Shown piece by piece: positions 59,501-64,000 of a DNA stretch of 64,000 nt. The DNA is taken from positions 3,224,001-3,288,000 of the forward strand of contig JANCIK010000001.1 of the NCBI GenBank assembly GCA_028532985.1, written 5' to 3'. The stretch's first letter is position 1; each line of letters starts with the position of its first letter. The translations under genes and the position numbers were made by a program. The stretch comes from Stropharia rugosoannulata. Taxonomy: Eukaryota > Basidiomycota > Agaricomycetes > Agaricales > Strophariaceae. Below the pieces are notes generated by a model. That model ran no database searches. It was given only the letters and a program-made list of their open reading frames with translations, and had not been told where the DNA came from.

Positions 59501-60415
59501 CATTAGCGGAAAATGGTCACGGTCATTTTGTTATGGGGATATGGCTAGTTAAAGCATATGTTGTAAGTAGAAATTAATACATGCATGCATATTGTGTAGA
59601 GCACTGTGCAGTTGCAGCGCAACGGTCGCACGAGGCGGCAGAAGGCGTGCATAAGTCATGGCTATGTTTGGTGATGCGGGTTCTGAAATAACACATCGCA
59701 TTCCATGATTGGGCAACGAATAAATACAACTAAGGGATAAATTTACTTCATCCGCAGCCCCGAAAGCGTTTTGCTTGGAACGCTAAGTAGGCATTTTCTC
59801 AAGTAAGTATGCGGATGAACATATCTGACCGGCCCGACTTCCTGGAGACTCCACATAAAACAGCCTAAAACGAGGCCCCAAGTCATTTAGTACGTAGACG
59901 CGCACTTGACATAAGAATGTTTTTTTCGGAGATCTAGATGCTCGCGGCCAAGTTGCCCTCGCTAGTTGCCGTGGTCGGAGTCCGATCTCCTCCCGCTCCC
60001 CCTCGACAATGCTTTATCTGTCCAGGGAACCATTCCATGTATGGACCGCAAACACTAGAAAGGTATCGAGCGTTCGCTGGTAACAGGCTACTTGGCCATG
60101 TAATTAAATCTGCAATTAACCAGAGGGACTGCAAGATAAGCTATGATAGACATATTGGGTGTATATATATCGATTTCTCATCTCCGCCCACCCCTGATCA
60201 CCAAGCAGTTCCTAAAACTCTAATCTTGGAAGTTGGTCTTAGATGCACTTCCGAAGCCATTTCGTAACTTGAAATAATGGTTACATTCCCCATCAGTCTT
60301 TGATTTCTCCTGAGTCCTGCGAAAGTAGATGTCATGACCGATTTCGTTAAAAGAGGAGACCTGTTTGTGTGTTCTAGTAGCTTTGTTTCTCCCCTATCAC
60401 CTCCTCCACGTTACC
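56515..60415. other. 3.9-kb gene-poor region upstream of the WOPR regulator
   Basis: No supported gene. Around 57488-58142 a GC-richer patch has long overlapping frames on both strands (182 codons minus, 130 codons plus) with no family resemblance. From 58150 to 59930 the sequence is AT-rich and stop-dense. A 109-codon plus frame at 59938-60267 and an antisense frame have no motif. Long upstream regions are typical of developmental regulators such as Gti1/Pac2 proteins. Confidence 0.45.
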
Positions 60416-61564
60416 ATGCAGCGTCAACGCCCCACTCTTACCGGCACCCGCGTCAGGTCCCCCGCCGATGCGCGTACTATATTCCATGCCGTCTTCCTTA
60501 ACGTCCTGCCAATGGTCACCAGAAGACTCGATACTGAGGAGAGGGGACTGATCACGACCGGCTCAGTGTATGTTTGGGAGGAAAGAGGGTCGCAATCAGA
60601 ACTGACCGGGGCAAGTAAAATGCACATGCTTCAATTGCCTAGAACAGCACTGACTTCTGGTCACAGGTGGGAATCGAACGATGGACTGATGGTGAACATT
60701 TTCTGAAGTCATGGCACGAAGAAAGAAACTGAAGCTTATATGTGATTGGCTTGCAACTATAGGTATCCGGTGGGGGCCATCCAGAGTGCGCGAGGTAAGC
60801 TTTTTCTTTTCCTGTTCGACTAGAGCATATCTGACATATCATTTTCCGCAGGGCTTTCTGTTCTATCATGAAAAAACAGCATCCCACCCCCACTTATACA
60901 CAGATACCTAGTGCGGAATTCTCTTCTGACCAATATCAACACACTCATATCGGATCCTAGCAATTCTCAATCTCATGACCATTTACGAAATGTTTTAATC
61001 AAGCAGACATACACAGTGTACGTCGACACCAACATGGGTCGTCGGAAATGGCACCTCAGTATGTCTTTCCAGCTGCGCAGCGTGCTTTCTTCTCTTCTAA
61101 AGTACTCACCAATTCCCCCTTTGTCAGTCGCTTATTTCACGGAAGACACCGTGAACCAACTGAGATCCGTTGACGACATCCCTGAACTTGTTTCACTCGT
61201 CGTTCCCCATGGTCGTTACAAAAGTGCCAGGTCAGCAAAAGGTCGACCCGACCATATCTTCAACCCAGAATCAGAGGGCCCCGTGTTCGCCAACATGCAA
61301 TACACACAGTATTATCAAAATCCCTCGCCACCGGGTCTGTCGCCTGACCTAGCTACTGATCATTCGGGGACAGAGTCAAATCGCTTCCTGCACTCCCAAG
61401 CCGTACCACGACGGTCCCGTCCGTCAAGCGCAACATCGTCCGATAGTATCCTTACAAGAGATGTTCTCGTTCCCCTTTCATACCTCCAAGATCAGCCTTT
61501 GGTCCGACGAGAACCGACAGACCAGATACTACTAAAACGGTTAGACACCTATTCGAACAGGTAA
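60416..61564 (+). CDS. Gti1/Pac2 (WOPR) family transcription regulator, frame interrupted
   Basis: Exons 60416-60610, 60667-60691, 60763-60794, 60852 onward, with a further intron near 61059-61130. The WOPR box is clear: 'RQRPTLTGTRVRSPADARTI', 'NVLPMVTRRLDTEERG', 'GSVYVWEERGSQSELTG', 'IERWTDGIRWGPSRVREGFL', then WOPRb 'LIKQTYTVYVDTNMGRRKWH' and 'IAYFTEDTVNQLRSVDDIP'. WOPR proteins (Wor1, Ryp1, Pac2) bind DNA and act as morphogenesis switches. The first intron has a GC donor (60611). Between 'FLFYHEKTA' in exon 4 and the 'LIKQTY' segment the frame shifts, and I see no intron that would repair it. So this is either a frameshifted copy, a missing base near 60870-60895, or an unusual splice. The 3' end after 61564 is unclear: a donor at 61560 suggests more exons. 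Confidence 0.7.
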
Positions 61565-62987
61565 GCTATACCATTTCGAATATGCACTTTCCTAGGCTTG
61601 GTACTGACTTCGCCCCCCGCAAGACTTCGAATATGATGATTCACTTTCGCAAATTTCATTGCTTTCTTTGATAGGTGTAAGATAAGATTATTTAGGTCAC
61701 GACAGCACAAAAATCTGGTCAAACCCAAACCCAAGAACGCATGTGGCGTTCATCTGTCACGATCGCTTGCTTAATAGATTTTAAGCCCGTTCATTTGGCC
61801 CGTCTACTTTACCCAGGATGCAGCAAATTATATGGTTCAATAGATTAATAGTTATAGGTCGCTCTCACGAGAGGGTTTGTTCGCAGACACATGTCAATCA
61901 AGCGTAGTTTAGGATAGGTACAGGAATAGAATGGGGACGCTTTGGATGAAGAACCTTGGGGCAAGACAACCTCAATGACTCCATCCGAGGATATCCCGGT
62001 GAGAGATCTTGTCGGTCTTATTCACTGCAGCTCTCCACTGCTGTGGGAAGCGCCTCCCGAGTCGCATAGGCTTTACCTTCAAGACTTACGACGCGACATG
62101 CAGGTACAAGCAACTGTTCGTAATTCATTCATTACCCAGATATGAGCATCAGTGCGGTTGATTCGGGCTACGGCATGAGATGGTTGATACCTACTAGGAC
62201 TTCGGCATTACACGATGCAAGGTAGGCCGGCGGTTTAAACGCTGCACCGTTCCTATGGTAGAAGGCATAATGGAAACGTATGGCCTCGTATGGCCTTCTC
62301 TATACAGTGGTAAAAGTTTGTACCGCGCGATTAATGGCTAGCGCACACTGAATGATGGTGGCATGGTGGCATTCGGTCTTGCTGGCAAACTCTATTCTAT
62401 GATTCCCAGTCACAGCGAGCTTGTGAGTTTCTAAAGTGCTGAGGAACGTGTTGATAAGGCTCGATGGATACCCATGGGGGAAAGAGCTCGCACATAAGTC
62501 TCTTTCAGTTTCTGTATAAAAATAAATAGAGAAAAATACAATTGCCCTATGGAATTGATATTAAGCTCCACTTCCAGGTGGACCCTGTCAAATGTATCAG
62601 CAATTTAAATGGTGAAGATGAGCTTGTTTGAGAGGAAGCAAGGGTTCACATCGACAAACTATATTCACAGTAGGTTTGTGATGATTTGCACTTCTTTCAA
62701 ACCGGCAATATCATAATACACTAACTTCGTACAGCGCATATATTAGGCTGTACGGCAAGCCGTCACCAGCTGTGGCAAATAACCTATGGCAGGTACCAAT
62801 TTCAGTTGAATTGCAGCTCTATGTATGTAGGTTATGTACATAGTCAGTTGACACAAAGAGCTGATCCTACAATGATGAAATGACGTCTTCCAATTGTTAC
62901 AAGTGAAAGAATTGTTCATATCTTCAGCCGAAGACACAGCTGTCGGTCATGACAATGAGGTTTTAGAACGACCTCCAATGGAATTCT
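61565..62987. other. 3' flank of the WOPR gene, structure unresolved
   Basis: May contain last exon(s) of the WOPR gene. A plus frame at 61942-62145 ('DIPVRDLVGLIHCSSPLLWE') follows a plausible acceptor at 61928-61929 but does not join in phase with the donor at 61560. The rest shows no supported feature. Confidence 0.4.
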
Positions 62988-64000
62988 CTAGTCCTTTTTC
63001 GCAGGCACGGCAGTCGCTAACAGTGTACTGGGGAGAGCTGAATCTCCAACGCTGTAGAGCAGAGATACGGAGCCGGCAAACAAGAGAATAATAGCAATGA
63101 CTGTTCCTGTAATAAGGACGAATGGGCTTCAAGTAGAGTTAGAGTAATGACCTATATCTGCCATAATGTGACACATACCCGCTGATATCTTTGCGTTCAC
63201 AGCTCTCCCCCGCCCAGTAAGTCGTCTTCACGTTGTTTCCTTCACCAGTAACCGTCGTTCCGCACGTACATACAAAGCAGGTTCGTCCAGCTTTCGTGGC
63301 CTCAGAGCACTTCCCTCTACCCGAGCAGCTCGACGTGCTGTTATTACATACGTCCAGCGACTCGAAGCACGTCGAAACACCGCTTATTGGCTGCTGCGGA
63401 TCCGGAAGAGGAAATGGCACTTGCGACTCTTGAGGGGCACTACGCTTTACCACCGTAGCTGGGAATGAGTTGCTGTATGTCAGGATGGCCAAGTTGTTTC
63501 TCCTGTCAGCAAGAACGTTTTCCAACAGATTCCGTAGTTCCTCCGTAGAGCGCATATATTGTTCACTAGATGAACCAAATTTCTTCCTGATATCTTGAAG
63601 TTTCGAAAGCTCTATCGCAGCAAATGCCGGCTGTTCTGCGCTCCTGACAAAGTCCGCAAGTGATGAAATATCGCTTAGTTCACCGAAATTGAACGAGGAG
63701 AATATGGATGAGAAACTGCTGCTTGCACGATGAAGGTATGAGGAGAGTGCTGAAGCAAGGGAGTCTATATGTGCGGAAGGTGGTGTCTCCAGTATGAATG
63801 TCGGTCGCTGTAAAGAGTGTGGTATAACGGCTAGATATTAAAGTGAGAAGCAATTCGTCTGAACCACAGAGCCATATTACCTGGAACGTCCAATTCATCC
63901 AGTGTTAGCACCAAAGAGTTCTTTGGCCCCTGACCAACGAAAGATTCCTCGCCATATGGTGGATGCTGAGCATCTCGGAATGGCTCGAACGCGTCGAGCC
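62988..64000 (-). CDS. Vps3844-like ER membrane protein (DUF3844), C-terminal part
   Basis: Three exons are visible (64000-63881, 63830-63179, 63126-62988); the gene continues past the right edge. The C-terminal domain is Cys-rich with EGF-like spacing: 'CFESLDVCNNSTSSCSGRG', 'CFVCTCG', 'KTTYWAGESCERKDISG', then a membrane helix 'GTVIAIILLFAGSVSLLY' and a short cytosolic tail ending 'AVPAKKD'. This is the DUF3844/Vps3844 C-terminal layout of fungal ER proteins. The final Lys-Lys near the C-terminus may aid ER retrieval. The N-terminal portion here contains 'GPKNSLVLTLDELDVP', also typical of the family. The cellular role is not well defined; the 'vacuolar sorting' name is inherited. Confidence 0.82.

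Noticed and set aside
60658..60680. GTGGGAATCGAACG, resembling a tRNA T-arm on the minus strand
   Set aside because: It is exon 2 of the WOPR gene and encodes part of the conserved 'GIERWTDG' motif.
60870..60880. Programmed -1 frameshift at the A-run in the WOPR gene
   Set aside because: The zero-frame codons GAA AAA ACA do not form a proper X XXY YYZ slippery heptamer, so an indel or splice explanation is preferred.

Overview
The window is nuclear DNA of a filamentous basidiomycete, most likely an Agaricomycete mushroom. The genes are broken by many short introns of about 45-75 bp with GT-AG (occasionally GC-AG) borders. The gene content is fungal: TIM17, TSR1, a Cdc11-type septin, a chitin synthase, an RNA-silencing RdRP, a TRP-like FLC protein and a Gti1/Pac2 regulator. 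There are no operons, ribosome-binding sites, CRISPR arrays or recognisable tRNA genes. Exon structures were built by hand from splice signals, reading-frame continuity and remembered family motifs; no database search was run.

Layout. 0-5 kb: 5' end of TRM11 (minus), a solo LTR with target-site duplication in the divergent promoter it shares with SWS1, a zf-4CXXC_R1 nuclear protein (minus) and TIM17. 5-14 kb: a BLI-3-type flavin-binding protein, an F-box protein, RAD9 (minus) and TSR1. 15-24.6 kb: a CLC chloride/proton exchanger and a septin (both minus), a short-chain dehydrogenase and an ARFRP1/Arl3 GTPase (minus). 24.6-31 kb: V-ATPase c'' subunit, a CUE-domain protein (minus), a conserved-looking protein of unknown function and a small predicted lipid-anchored protein (minus). 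31.6-41 kb: FLC/TRP-like protein (minus), ATP synthase OSCP, an isoprenylcysteine methyltransferase and a DUF1771-Smr protein (minus). 41.6-57 kb, all plus: chitin synthase, RdRP, R3H protein, O-fucosyltransferase-like protein and a glutaredoxin-like protein without its usual catalytic cysteine. 57-64 kb: a 3.9 kb gene-poor stretch, a Gti1/Pac2 (WOPR) regulator with a reading-frame break, and the C-terminal part of a Vps3844-like ER protein (minus, cut by the window edge).

Most of these are housekeeping genes with no shared pathway. Themes that recur are genome maintenance (SWS1, RAD9), endomembrane and secretory functions (CLC, ARFRP1, V-ATPase c'', FLC, Vps3844-like, glycosyltransferase, glutaredoxin), cell wall and morphogenesis (chitin synthase, septin, FLC), mitochondria (TIM17, OSCP) and RNA silencing (RdRP). 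Seven divergent pairs are separated by under 600 bp and probably share promoters. I found no convincing new multi-gene system. The most noteworthy items are the LTR in the TRM11/SWS1 promoter, the small predicted myristoylated/palmitoylated protein, two genes with reading-frame breaks, the Cys-less glutaredoxin and three GC-AG introns.
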